A stretch of DNA of 64,000 nt from Amycolatopsis acidiphila (GCF_021391495.1 NZ_CP090063.1:2542001-2606000), one strand, 5' to 3'. Shown: positions 49,905 through 58,205, counted from the stretch's first letter. Translations and numbers: made by a program. Notes: generated from the letters alone by a model not told the origin.

Positions 49905-50882
49905 GTGACTGCTGGGTTGGAACTGGGCCGGGTCGCCGGCCCCGGTGGCGAGGAGCCCGCCGAGCCGGGCCTGAGCCTGGTGCACGAGCAGAACAAGGCG
50001 CTGACCGCCCGCTGGCGCGGAGCGGAGCTGTTCCGCTACGTCTACCAGCCGTGGGAGCCGCAGCTGGAGGCGCCGAAGCCGTACTTCCATCCCCTGCGCA
50101 CCCTGGGCGGGGACCTGGTGAGCCTCTACCGGCCGCACGACCACGTGTGGCACAAGGGGATCTCCTGGTCGCTGTGCAACGTGGGGGCGGAGAACTTCTG
50201 GGGCGGCCCGACCTACCTGCGCGGGGAGGGCTACCGCCAGCTGGACAACGACGGGACCCAGAAGCACGTGGGCTTCTCGCGGCTGGACGCGCGCCCGGAG
50301 CAGATCGACGTCGCCCAGGACCTGGAGTGGGTCACCCAAGCCGGGAAGCTGATGTTCACCGAGGTCCGGCGGTTCTCCGTGCGGGCGCATCCCGACCTCG
50401 GCGCCTGGCAGCTGTGCTACGCCTCGCAGATGCGCAACACCAGCGGCGAGACGGTGTCCTTCGGCAGCCCGACGACCAAGGGCCGGGAGGCGGCCGGGTA
50501 CAGCGGGCTGTTCTGGCGCGGCCCGCGCTCGTTCTCCGGTGGCGTCGTCGTCACGCCCGAGGGAACCGGTGGGGACGAGCTGATGGGCTGCACCGCGCCC
50601 TGGCTCGGCTTCGTCGGCAGGCACGACGGCGCGGGAGTCGGGTCCACAGTGGTCTTCACCGACCACCCGTCGAACTACTGCCACCCGACGAAGTGGTTCG
50701 TGCGCGCCGGGATGTACGCCGTGGTGTGCCCGGCGCCGTTCTACGACACCGAGCACGACGTGGCCGCCGGCGACACCCTGACCCTGCGCTACGACGTGCT
50801 GATCGCCGACGACGTGCGCGATGTCGAAGGCTGCGGCCTGCTGGCCGAACGGGCGTCGGCCACCGACCTGTTCGGTTCGTGA
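49905..50882 (+). CDS. PmoA-like (DUF6807) protein 2
   Basis: 325-residue intact member of the PmoA/DUF6807 family: EAPKPYFHPLRTLGGDLVSL, YRPHDHVWHKGISW, SPTTKGREAAGYSGLFWRG, GTGGDELMGCTAPWLGFVGR and HPTKWFVRAGMY. The domain was named for a neighbour of methane monooxygenase genes but is common in sugar-degradation clusters, where it has a galactose-mutarotase-like fold; its function is not settled. GTG 49905 follows GAGAAGGGA and overlaps the stop of the broken gene 1. It probably backs up the lost paralog. Confidence 0.87.
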   Translation: MTAGLELGRVAGPGGEEPAEPGLSLVHEQNKALTARWRGAELFRYVYQPWEPQLEAPKPYFHPLRTLGGDLVSLYRPHDHVWHKGISWSLCNVGAENFWGGPTYLRGEGYRQLDNDGTQKHVGFSRLDARPEQIDVAQDLEWVTQAGKLMFTEVRRFSVRAHPDLGAWQLCYASQMRNTSGETVSFGSPTTKGREAAGYSGLFWRGPRSFSGGVVVTPEGTGGDELMGCTAPWLGFVGRHDGAGVGSTVVFTDHPSNYCHPTKWFVRAGMYAVVCPAPFYDTEHDVAAGDTLTLRYDVLIADDVRDVEGCGLLAERASATDLFGS

Positions 50883-51720
50883 CCGGGTTCCTGCGCACGG
50901 ACGGCGTCCGGCTCGTCGACGAGGCCGGGACGCCGGTCCGGCTGCTGGGCGTGGGTCTCGGTGGCTGGCTGAACATGGAGAACTTCATCACCGGCTATCC
51001 CGCGAACGAGTCCATGATGCGCGCCGCGGTCGGCGCGGTGCTCGGGCCGGAGCGGGCGGAGCTGTTCTTCGACCGGCTGCTGGAGGTGTTCTTCACCGAG
51101 GCGGACGCCCGGTTCCTCGCCGGGGCGGGGGTGAACTCCGTGCGCATTCCCGTCAACTACCGGCACTTCGAGGACGACGCCGCGCCCTTCACCTTGCTGG
51201 ACAAGGGTTTCCAGCGGCTCGACCGCGTCGACGAGCTGTGTGCGGCGCAGGGGTTCTACAGCATCATCGACCTGCACGCGCTGCCCGGATCCCAGAACCA
51301 CCACTGGCATTCGGACAACCCCACGCACATTCCCCTGCTGTGGCGGCATCCGCACTTCCAGGACCGCGCGGTGCACCTGTGGGAGGCGCTGGCCGACCGC
51401 TACCGTGACAACCCGTGGGTCGCGGGCTACAACCCGGTGAACGAGCCGGCCGACGAGTCCCGGCAGGTGCTGGGCCCGTTCTACCGGCGGCTGCTCGGCG
51501 CGATCCGCGCGGTCGACCCCCGGCACGTGCTGTTCCTCGACGGCAACACCTACGCCACCGAGTTCGACGTGTTCGCCGAGCCGTGGGACAACGTGGTGTA
51601 CACCTGCCACGACTACGCCGCGGCCGGGCTCGGCAAGGACGCGCCGTCCGACCCGGCGTTCCTCGAGGAGAAGTTCCGGCAGCGCACCGAGTACAGCCGC
51701 CGCACCGGAACGCCGATCTC
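50879..51720 (+). pseudogene. GH5-like glycoside hydrolase, 3' end lost
   Basis: A GH5/cellulase-type barrel without signal peptide: LLGVGLGGWLNMENFITGYP, then VNSVRIPVNYRHFED, YSIIDLHALPGSQNHHW and the acid/base Glu in YNPVNEPADES. The protein should continue past RTGTPI to a nucleophile Glu in a WVGEFG-like strand, but at about 51720 the family match ends. The open frame runs on to 51964 as low-complexity Thr/Pro sequence. The catalytic nucleophile and last barrel strands are therefore missing. Coupled to PmoA-like gene 2 by a GTGA overlap. Confidence 0.8.
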
Positions 51721-51876
51721 GAGCAACGCCGCCAGCACTGGACCCCTCCCGAGAACCCCTACACCAGCGGCTACACCTGGCTCTACACCCAGCACGTCCA
51801 ACAAGCCGACACCGGCGCCGACTTCGACTTCCTCCACGGCACCCGCGGCCACACCATCCCCCGCGACTCCCACTAG
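51721..51876 (+). other. Unidentified C-terminal coding fragment
   Basis: In a different frame from the GH5 gene these bases read HWTPPENPYTSGYTWLYTQH, then VQQADTGADFDFLHG, ending at TAG 51876. The composition looks like genuine protein but I do not recognise the family. It appears to be the tail of another gene joined to the broken GH5 by a deletion. Confidence 0.45.
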
Positions 51877-51903
51877 CGCCCGGCCGTGCGTCGGACTTCA
51901 GCC

Positions 51904-52255
51904 CCGGAGCGCCGCCTGCACGTGCCGGTCGACGACGACACCGAGGTGTGGGCCGCCGGGGTGACCTACGAGGTCTCCCGCGAGGCGCGGATGCAGGAGA
52001 GCACCGACGCGGAGATCTACGCGCGGGTCTACCAGGCGAAACGCCCCGAGCTGTTCTTCAAGAGCATCGGCTCGCGCGCTACCTGCCGCAGGCGAAGATC
52101 TTCCGCGGCGCCTGCGCCGCCGGGCCCTGGATCGTGCCCGCGACCGAGGTGGCCGCCGACCCGTACTCCCTGGGGATCGCGGTGCGCATCCGCCGCGACG
52201 GCGCGCCGCTGTGGCCGGGCGAGACCAGCACGGGCCTGCACGGGGTGAGCTCCTT
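51904..52255 (+). pseudogene. Fumarylacetoacetate hydrolase family remnant
   Basis: Two pieces of an FAH-family enzyme of the sugar-acid type. 51904-52077 reads TEVWAAGVTYEVSREARMQE and YARVYQAKRPELFFK. After a deletion with frame change at about 52077, the next piece reads YLPQAKIFRGACAAGPWIVP and IRRDGAPLWPGETSTG. The middle segment normally carrying the metal Asp/Glu and the NDVSSR loop, as well as both ends, are gone. In the intact ancestor it probably cleaved or dehydrated the keto-acid made by the regulon upstream (inference). Confidence 0.75.
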
Positions 52256-52299
52256 CCAGCGGCCTGTCGATTCCGTCGCCGCTCGTTCGACGCCGAGGT

Positions 52300-52929
52300 A
52301 TGCGGAAACTGACGATCACCACCTTCCTGTCCCTCGACGGCGTCATGCAGGCTCCGGGCGGGCCCGACGAGGACCGCGACGGCGGCTTCGTGCACGGCGG
52401 CTGGGTCGTGCCGTACGTGGACGAGCGGCTCATCCAGCTGATGACCGACGTGACGGCGCGGGCGGGAGCTCTCCTGCTAGGCCGCCGCACCTACGACATC
52501 TTCGCCGCGACCTGGCCGCTGGCCGACGCCGACGACCCCATCGGGGCGCGGATGAACGGCCTGCCCAAGTACGTCGCCTCGACCACGCTCGGGGCCGTGA
52601 CCTGGCGGAACTCCACGCTGCTCACCGGCGACGTCGCGGAGGCGGTGGCGAAGCTGAAGAAGGAGGACGGCGGCGAGATCCAGGTCCACGGTAGCGGCCG
52701 GCTGGCCCAGACCCTGCTGCGTCACGACCTGGTAGACGAGTTCCACCTGCTCGTGTTCCCCGTGCTCCTCGGGTCCGGCACCCGCCTGTTCGCCGCGGGC
52801 ACCGTCCCGTCCGCCCTGCTGCCCGTCGCCGTCACCACGATGCCCAGCGGGGTCGTGATCTGCACCTACACCCGCGCGGGCGGGGTCGAGCACGGCGCCA
52901 TGGGGCCGGAGACCGGCAACTGGCGGTGA
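52300..52929 (+). CDS. Dihydrofolate reductase/RibD C-domain-like protein
   Basis: 209-residue stand-alone RibD_C domain: KLTITTFLSLDGVMQAPGG at the N-terminus, LLLGRRTYDIFAATWP, and EIQVHGSGRLAQTLLRHDLV with the NADPH-binding loop. Such proteins are common in actinobacteria and are presumed NADPH-dependent reductases with unknown substrates. It seems to be an independent gene behind the remnant region. Confidence 0.9.
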   Translation: MRKLTITTFLSLDGVMQAPGGPDEDRDGGFVHGGWVVPYVDERLIQLMTDVTARAGALLLGRRTYDIFAATWPLADADDPIGARMNGLPKYVASTTLGAVTWRNSTLLTGDVAEAVAKLKKEDGGEIQVHGSGRLAQTLLRHDLVDEFHLLVFPVLLGSGTRLFAAGTVPSALLPVAVTTMPSGVVICTYTRAGGVEHGAMGPETGNWR

Positions 52930-53004
52930 CCGCGTTCGGAGTCCTTTGTGGACCCGCACTGATCCGTCAGGCGGAAAGTTGTCTTCCAACCCTGGACACC
53001 GCCG

Positions 53005-53018
53005 GTCACCGATGTGAC
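53005..53018. promoter_or_regulatory. GTCAC-CGAT-GTGAC palindrome upstream of the MFS/LldD operon
   Basis: A 5+5 inverted repeat in the 127-bp gap, 39 bases before GTG 53057, with a weaker GGAAAG/CTTCC pair at 52972-52986. A GntR or other regulator site is possible; no regulator gene is adjacent. Confidence 0.4.
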
Positions 53019-53056
53019 ACTTTCGGCTGTCGCGATTCCCGGCAAAGGAGCCGAGT

Positions 53057-54460
53057 GTGGACCAGGCGCAACTTCGTGCCCTCAGCGACCATGCGGCCAG
53101 GCATGTGCTGAACAAGGAGGGCACCGGCGGCGGCCGCCGCGCGGGCTGGCTGATGATCTCCACGATCCTCATCGAGGCCTGGGACCTGTACGCCATCTCG
53201 TTCCTGCTGCTGTTCATCAAGGACGAGCTGCACCCCAGTCCCGCGATGCTGGGGCTGGCCTCCGGTGCGGTGCAGGCCGGTGCGCTGTTCGGCGCCGTGT
53301 TCGGCGGGTGGATCGCCGACCGGCTCGGCCGGCGGCGGGTGTTCCTGGGCACGATGATCCTGTTCATCGTGCTGGCGCTGGCGCAGGCGTTCGCGGTGAA
53401 CATGTGGCAGCTGGTGATCATCCGGCTGCTGCTCGGCTTCCCGCTGGGCAGCGACATCTCCACCGGCTACGCCTACATCATGGAGAGCATGCCCAAGGGC
53501 AAGCGGGAGGTCATGGGCAACCGCTGGCAGTTCATGTTCGGGCTCGGCGAGATCGTCGCGATCGTCGTCATCACGATCATGTACCTCAGCGGCGTCGACC
53601 ACGAGCTGCTCTGGCGGATCGGCCTCGGGCTCGGCGCGGTGCCCGCGCTGGCGTTGCTGGTGTTCCGGCTCGACGTGCCCGACACCGCGCTGGCGCTCGT
53701 CCAGCGCGGGAAGTTCGCGCAGGCCAAGAAGGTCGCCCGGCAGATGTTCGACGACAACCTGGACATGCTGCCCGACGAGGACCACCACATCGAACGGCCA
53801 CGGACCCGGGACTTCCTGGCGAGCATCTGGGCCGACCGGACCCGCAGGCGGGCGAGCATCTTCGCGTGGATCTCCAACGCCATGCAGGGCGCCGAGTTCG
53901 CCGCCTTCGGCTTCTACCTGCCGACGATCCTCGTGCTCACCGGCGTCTCCGGGATCGCCGCGACCAACTTCCTCACCGCGGGCGTGTACGTCATCGCGAC
54001 CATCGGCGGGTTCACCGCGCCACTGGTCACCCCGAGGATCGGGCACCGGGGAGTGGCGCGCGTCGGCTACGGGATGGCGTTCGTCTCGTTGCTGCTGGCG
54101 GCGCTGTTCCTGCAGATCGACTGGAAGCCGCTGGTGCCGCTCGCCGCCGCGGGGCTGATGTTCGGCCACTACTGGGACGCGTCCAACGGCATGACGATCG
54201 CGTCGATGGTCGCGCCCTCGCGATATCGCGCCACCGCGTCGGGCTTCGGCTACATCTTCGTGAAGCTGGCGTCCTTCGTGTCGATCTTCTTCTTCCCCAT
54301 CCTGTTCTCCGGCCTCGGCGTGCCGGCGGCGACGGTCCTGGTCTCGGTGCTGTCGCTGACGGGTTACCTCGCGGCGACCTACATCCTGCCGGAGGTCTAC
54401 GGCTACGTCGAGCAGGAGACCGCGACCGCCGAGGAGAAGGCCGCCCGTGACGCTCCCTGA
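53057..54460 (+). CDS. MFS transporter linked to hydroxy-acid oxidation
   Basis: 467-residue major facilitator of the sugar/metabolite:H+ symporter type, 12 helices, with GGWIADRLGRRRVFLG as loop motif and LLGFPLGSDISTGYAYIMES in helix 4-5. GTG 53057 follows AAAGGAG by 6 bases. Its end overlaps the FMN-dependent dehydrogenase gene by 14 bp, so the substrate may be lactate, mandelate or another 2-hydroxy acid. Confidence 0.92.
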   Translation: MDQAQLRALSDHAARHVLNKEGTGGGRRAGWLMISTILIEAWDLYAISFLLLFIKDELHPSPAMLGLASGAVQAGALFGAVFGGWIADRLGRRRVFLGTMILFIVLALAQAFAVNMWQLVIIRLLLGFPLGSDISTGYAYIMESMPKGKREVMGNRWQFMFGLGEIVAIVVITIMYLSGVDHELLWRIGLGLGAVPALALLVFRLDVPDTALALVQRGKFAQAKKVARQMFDDNLDMLPDEDHHIERPRTRDFLASIWADRTRRRASIFAWISNAMQGAEFAAFGFYLPTILVLTGVSGIAATNFLTAGVYVIATIGGFTAPLVTPRIGHRGVARVGYGMAFVSLLLAALFLQIDWKPLVPLAAAGLMFGHYWDASNGMTIASMVAPSRYRATASGFGYIFVKLASFVSIFFFPILFSGLGVPAATVLVSVLSLTGYLAATYILPEVYGYVEQETATAEEKAARDAP

Positions 54461-55703
54461 CACCGCTCCCGACGCCCCGCCGGCCGTCGCCCGGCGGCTG
54501 CCGCGCCTCTCGGAGGTCCGCGAGCTGGTCCGGTTCCGGGCGTTCACGCTGAACCCGGTGGACAGGCGTCTCGCGCGCGCGTTGACGATCGAGGACCTGC
54601 GCCGGATCGGCAGGCGCACCACCCCGCGCGCGGTCTTCGACTACGTGGACGGCGCGGCGGACGCGGAGGTGACCGTGCGGCGCAACGCTGCGGCGTTCGA
54701 GAACACGGTCTTCCTGCCCGAGGCGCTGCACCCGGTGCGGGATCCCGACCTGTCGACCACGTTGCTGGGCAGGCGGATCTCGTTGCCGCTGGTGTTCGCC
54801 CCGACCGGTTACACCCGGATGATGCACCACGAGGGCGAAGCCGCCGTCGCCCGAGTGGCGGCGCGCAACGGCATTCCGTACGCCCTGTCGACGGTCGGCA
54901 CCGCGACGGCGGAGGACGTGCGGGATGCCGCGCCGGCGGGCGACAACTGGTTCCAGCTCTACGTGACGAACAACGAGCGGCTCAACCGCGAGCTGGTGGA
55001 CCGCGCGCGGGACGCTGGGTTCAGCACGCTCGTGCTCACCATCGACACGGCGGTGGCCGGGCGCAGGCTCAAGGATGTCCGAAATGGACTGACAATCCCG
55101 CCGGAGCTCACCCTGCGGACGTTCCTGGGCATGGCACGCTTTCCGTACTGGTGGTTCAACAAGCTGACCACGCCGCCGGTCGGGTTCGCCTCGATCCGGG
55201 ACTTCCCCGGCTCCTCGGCCGACGTGGCGCGGTTGCTGTTCGACCCCGGGCTCAGTCACGAGGACCTGGTCTGGCTGCGGCAGGCGTGGCCGGGGAAGCT
55301 GCTGGTGAAGGGCGTGCTGTGGCCCGCCGACGCGAAACGCGCGATGGACCTCGGTGCGGACGGCGTCGTGGTCTCCAACCACGGCGGGCGTCAGCTCGAC
55401 CGCACCCCGGCGACGCTGGACATGCTGCCGGCCGTGCGGGAGGCGGTGGGGGAGCGGGCGACGGTGCTGCTGGACGGCGGAGTCCGGTACGGGCAGGACA
55501 TCGCGGCCGCGGTCGCACTCGGCGCGGATGCCGTGATGGCCGGCCGGGCCTACCTGTACGGCCTGATGGCCGGCGGCGAGCGCGGAGTGACGCGGGCACT
55601 GGAAATCCTGCGCACCGAGTACCAGCGGACCCTGCAACTGCTGGGCCTCGACGCGACGGGAAAGCTTTCCGGGCGGCATGTGTGCTCCCGGTCCGATGAG
55701 TGA
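54447..55703 (+). CDS. lldD: FMN-dependent L-2-hydroxy acid dehydrogenase/oxidase (LldD/lactate monooxygenase family)
   Basis: 418-residue TIM-barrel flavoenzyme. Family signatures are DYVDGAADAEVTVRRN, the FAPTGYTRMMHHEGE substrate loop, STVGTATAEDV, and VVSNHGGRQLDRT with catalytic His at about 312; DGGVRYGQDIAAAVALGADA binds FMN phosphate. It oxidises lactate or a related 2-hydroxy acid to the keto acid, passing electrons to quinone or oxygen. GTG 54447 lies inside the MFS gene. The long active-site loop and size are closest to LldD and MftD-like enzymes. Confidence 0.9.
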   Translation: MTLPDTAPDAPPAVARRLPRLSEVRELVRFRAFTLNPVDRRLARALTIEDLRRIGRRTTPRAVFDYVDGAADAEVTVRRNAAAFENTVFLPEALHPVRDPDLSTTLLGRRISLPLVFAPTGYTRMMHHEGEAAVARVAARNGIPYALSTVGTATAEDVRDAAPAGDNWFQLYVTNNERLNRELVDRARDAGFSTLVLTIDTAVAGRRLKDVRNGLTIPPELTLRTFLGMARFPYWWFNKLTTPPVGFASIRDFPGSSADVARLLFDPGLSHEDLVWLRQAWPGKLLVKGVLWPADAKRAMDLGADGVVVSNHGGRQLDRTPATLDMLPAVREAVGERATVLLDGGVRYGQDIAAAVALGADAVMAGRAYLYGLMAGGERGVTRALEILRTEYQRTLQLLGLDATGKLSGRHVCSRSDE

Positions 55704-55959
55704 ACCGGTCCCTTTTGTGTGGCGCCCTCCGGCCGGAGACTGAGGCGGACGGACCGCCGTTCCGTGCGGGTCCGACCGGTATCGGAGCGGGATCCGACAA
55801 TGAGTGGCTGGCCGCAGGGTGTTCCGAGCGAGGGCGCTGTTCCGGTGGCGCCGGGGACGTCGCCGACGTCGTGGTACACGACGCCGGAGAATGTGCAGCA
55901 CGTCGGCTAAGAGCGTGTCTCGTATGGATCTTGCGGCTGGTGGTGCATGATCATGTGTT

Positions 55960-56319
55960 GTGGTTGATGCGTTGTCCCGGCGGCTGGTGCCGGATGAGTT
56001 GTGGGCTCTGGTGGAGCCTTTGCTTCCGTCGTTTTCCGTACGCCCGCAGGGTGGTGGCCGTGCGCCGGTTGATGACCGGATGGTGTTCACGGCGGTGGTG
56101 TACGTGCTGACCAGCGGATGTGCGTGGCGGTATCTGCCGCCTTCGTTCGGTGTCACCGTGCCGACCGCGCATCGGCGGTTCACCGAGTGGACCAAGGCTG
56201 GTTTGTGGCCACGGCTGCACCGCGCGGTCCTGGATGAACTGGGCAGTAAGGGCGAGATCGACTGGTCGCGCGCGGTCCTCGATGGAGCATCCGTCAGGGC
56301 CAAAAAAGGGGATCCATGA
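55960..56319 (+). CDS. IS transposase, upstream frame (OrfA)
   Basis: 119 residues: VPDELWALVEPLLPSF entry, VYVLTSGCAWRYLPPSFG, then IDWSRAVLDGASVRAKKG with the first catalytic Asp. The frame ends at TGA 56319. An A6G4 run (56302-56311) just before the end allows a -1 slip into the second frame, as is usual for this IS group. Confidence 0.88.
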   Translation: MVDALSRRLVPDELWALVEPLLPSFSVRPQGGGRAPVDDRMVFTAVVYVLTSGCAWRYLPPSFGVTVPTAHRRFTEWTKAGLWPRLHRAVLDELGSKGEIDWSRAVLDGASVRAKKGDP

Positions 56320-56768
56320 CTGGCCCAAATCCGGTCGACCGGGGCAAGGCCGGTTCGAAGATCCATGTTTTGTCCGACCGCGCCGGCCTGCCGTTGTCGG
56401 TGGCAGTGTCCGCGGCCAACACCAACGACTCTTATGCCCTCAAGCCTCTGGTCATGGCCATTCCCGCGGTCACGTCCCGGCGCGGACCGCGCCGCCGTAA
56501 GCCCGGCAAGTTGCACGCCGACAAAGCCTACGATCAGGCCGAATTGCGCGACTGGGTCCGCGACCGCGGCATCGTCGTCCGCATCGCCCGCAAAGGCATC
56601 GAGTCGAGCAAGAAACTCGGCAAACACCGCTGGGTCATTGAGCGATCCATCGCCTGGTTCTTCGGCTACCACCGGCTGAGCCTCCGTTACGACCGCTACG
56701 CCAACCACTTCTGCGCCTTCCTCACCCTCGCCGCCACCCTCACCTGCTATAAGAAACTCACCAAATGA
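56316..56768 (+). CDS. IS transposase, downstream frame (OrfB)
   Basis: 150 residues carrying the rest of the DDE domain: TGPNPVDRGKAGSKIHVLSD, the second Asp in LHADKAYDQAELRDWV, and the Glu in HRWVIERSIAWFFGYHRL. It has an ATG of its own at 56316 but is probably made as a fusion with OrfA by -1 frameshifting at the A6G4 run. The catalytic triad is intact, so the element may be active. Confidence 0.88.
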   Translation: MTGPNPVDRGKAGSKIHVLSDRAGLPLSVAVSAANTNDSYALKPLVMAIPAVTSRRGPRRRKPGKLHADKAYDQAELRDWVRDRGIVVRIARKGIESSKKLGKHRWVIERSIAWFFGYHRLSLRYDRYANHFCAFLTLAATLTCYKKLTK

Positions 56769-57142
56769 GACACACTCTAAGTGGGTACGGATCAGAAGGT
56801 GCACGAGTGTTTCTACCGGATTGGTGGGGACAACCGGTGGTTCTTCAACACGCCGAGTGAGGGCGCGGTTCCGGTCGCGCCGGGAGCCTCATTGACGTCG
56901 TGGTACACCACGCCGGAAAACGTGCAGCACATCGCTTACGTGGGTACGGATCAGAAGGTGCACGAGTGCTTTTACCGGATCGGCGGGGAGAACTGCTGGT
57001 TCTTCAACACGCCGAGTGAGGGCGGTGTTCCGGTGGCGCCGGGGACGTCGCCGACGTCCTGGTACACCACCCCGGAGAACGTGGAGCACGTCGCCTACGC
57101 CGGGACGGACCAGAAGGTCCACGAATGCTTCTTCTTCATCCG

Positions 57143-57832
57143 GCGCCCCTTCCCGCACGGCTCCAGTTCCGGCTCCTCTACTTCTACGAGCACGAGTCCA
57201 CCGACTCGGGCCTGCAGGGGGCGAGCGACGAGGTGTGGGTCAGTGGCACCGGGATGGATTCGGCCGCCGTCACCGTCGGGCCGGACCGGCGGCCGGTGGC
57301 GGAGACGATCACGTCGCAGATCGTCGGGGACGTGTCCGACGACCGCGTGCGCGACGGCTGGCGCGAGAACCCGCACGTCCTGCTCGAGTTCGACCTGCGC
57401 CGGCAGAGCGACTGGCCGCGGACCTTCACAACGACGCTCATGCTGATCGAAGAGGACAGCGGGGACGTCAAGGAGTCCTTCGACAAGCTCGAGGCCGCGG
57501 TGGGCAAGGAGGTCAAGCTGGCCGCGGTGACGGCGGCGGGAGTCGCCGGGGGCGCGCTCGCGGGTGCCGCGCTGGGCAGCGTGGTCCCAGGCATCGGCAC
57601 CGCGGTGGGAGCGGCCGTCGGCGCGATCGCGGTCGGCGTGTACGACGACGTGGTCAAGGCGATCAAGGAAGGGCTCGACAACGAGGCGTTCACGCCCGTG
57701 CCCCTGACACTGACCGTCGCAGACCCGGCCGCCATCACGCGCCAGCCCGGTATCGGTACGCCGCAGAAGGTGCAGATCCAGGAGCACGGCGCCCGCTACG
57801 AGGTCGAGTACGACTGGCACCTGGTCGGCTAG
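57143..57832 (+). CDS. Glycine-zipper domain protein fused (out of frame) to the lectin repeats
   Basis: About 230 codons of real-looking protein. A beta-rich N-terminal part begins RLQFRLLYFYEHESTDSGL and SDEVWVSGTGMD; then comes an amphipathic stretch and a long glycine zipper (AAGVAGGALAGAALGSVVPG, GIGTAVGAAVGAIAVGVYDD), and a beta-rich end. No ribosome site or credible start precedes it: the only ATG (57125) is inside the lectin codons. It was probably the C-terminal half of the lectin protein, now off by one frame. A lectin plus membrane-active zipper suggests a secreted or surface toxin-like protein, but no family is recognised. Confidence 0.55.
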   Translation, partial: APLPARLQFRLLYFYEHESTDSGLQGASDEVWVSGTGMDSAAVTVGPDRRPVAETITSQIVGDVSDDRVRDGWRENPHVLLEFDLRRQSDWPRTFTTTLMLIEEDSGDVKESFDKLEAAVGKEVKLAAVTAAGVAGGALAGAALGSVVPGIGTAVGAAVGAIAVGVYDDVVKAIKEGLDNEAFTPVPLTLTVADPAAITRQPGIGTPQKVQIQEHGARYEVEYDWHLVG

Positions 57833-57901
57833 CGACGATAGTGCCCTGCTGAGCGCAGGGGAAGTCTGGTTTGGACGGTGCGCGGGACGGAGAAGGCGCT
57901 T

Positions 57902-57929
57902 CCACGCCCCTGCTGCGGCAGGGGCGTGG
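57902..57929. terminator. Perfect 12-bp hairpin (first repeat copy)
   Basis: CCACGCCCCTGC pairs with GCAGGGGCGTGG around TGCG; a flanking T/A extends the stem to 13 bp. It follows the glycine-zipper gene by about 70 bases and can end transcription from either side. Confidence 0.7.
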
Positions 57930-58162
57930 ACGTTCGGGGTTCGCCTCAGACCTTCGGGAACAGCCCGGCGAGGAAGATGACGAGCGGCGCCCTCGGGAGC
58001 CCTGCCGCTACGTCGTGGCCGGGCAGTCGAGAAGGCGCTTTCACGCCTTCGCCGCGCACGGGCGTGGGGGTTCGCCCCAGTCCTTCAGGGTCAGATCCGG
58101 GGAGGAAGAGGACGAGTGGCGCCCTCGGGAGCCTGCCGCTACGTCCGTGGCCAGGCAAGGGA

Positions 58163-58205
58163 GAAAGCGCTTTCACACCCCCCGCCGCGCCCACGGCGGG
58201 GGGTG
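58163..58205 (-). terminator. Hairpin terminator of the SAM-fold gene (third repeat copy)
   Basis: CACCCCCCGCCG (58176-58187) pairs perfectly with CGGCGGGGGGTG (58194-58205) just past the stop of the minus-strand gene. It is followed on that strand by the palindrome GAAAGCGCTTTC (58163-58174). Confidence 0.7.

Larger units (their letters stand above)
48975..49908 (+). pseudogene. PmoA-like (DUF6807) protein 1, disrupted by an internal 152-bp inversion
   Basis: Starts as a normal PmoA-family protein (GTG 48975, overlapping the previous stop): ESPKPFLHPMRSLAGDVVSL, YRPHDHIWHKGLY, and PTTKGRPQAGYGGLFWRG, closely matching the next gene. At 49544 the plus strand stops making sense. The missing middle (SFAGSAEVVVPGGV, GGDELMGADGRW, GRHDESDRRSTLVFAD) is encoded on the minus strand between 49544 and 49695. 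From 49702 the plus strand resumes with RRWFVRVNPYACLGSAPFFD in another frame and ends at 49908. Breakpoints lie in CCGCG and CGCGG. Non-functional as it stands. Confidence 0.88.
55911..56777 (+). mobile_element. IS5-family-like insertion sequence, 867 bp
   Basis: Terminal inverted repeats GAGCGTGTCTCGTATGG (55911-55927) and, on the minus strand, GAGTGTGTCTCATTTGG (56777-56761) agree at 14 of 17 positions. The element is flanked by TAA on both sides (55908-55910 and 56778-56780), a 3-bp target duplication. It carries two overlapping transposase frames. It is inserted within the lectin repeat gene. Base composition is lower in GC than the flanks. Confidence 0.9.
55800..57148 (+). pseudogene. 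Repeat lectin-like gene (tectonin/PLL-type propeller), split by an IS element
   Basis: Coding starts at ATG 55800 and reads straight into a repeat, EGAVPVAPGTSPTSWYTTPE, broken at 55907 by an insertion sequence. It resumes at 56781 with three further copies of a 53-residue (159-bp) unit: GTDQKVHECFYRIGG, WFFNTPSEG, VAPG...SWYTTPENVQHIAY. Repeats with this W/Y/H pattern form blades of fucose- or glycan-binding beta-propellers. Removing the IS with one target copy leaves TAA where the other copies have TAC, so a stop remains. A further frameshift at about 57145 separates it from the downstream domain. Confidence 0.75.

Noticed and set aside
55800..57148. CRISPR or satellite-type repeat array
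   Set aside because: The 159-bp repeats are coding, preserve a 53-residue protein pattern and show no uniform short repeats with unique spacers.
58163..58174. GAAAGCGCTTTC next to the terminator hairpin as a fourth LacI operator
   Set aside because: It is part of the repeated terminator unit at the 3' end of a gene, far from any start, and lacks the outer G and C of the operators at 44740 and 49865.
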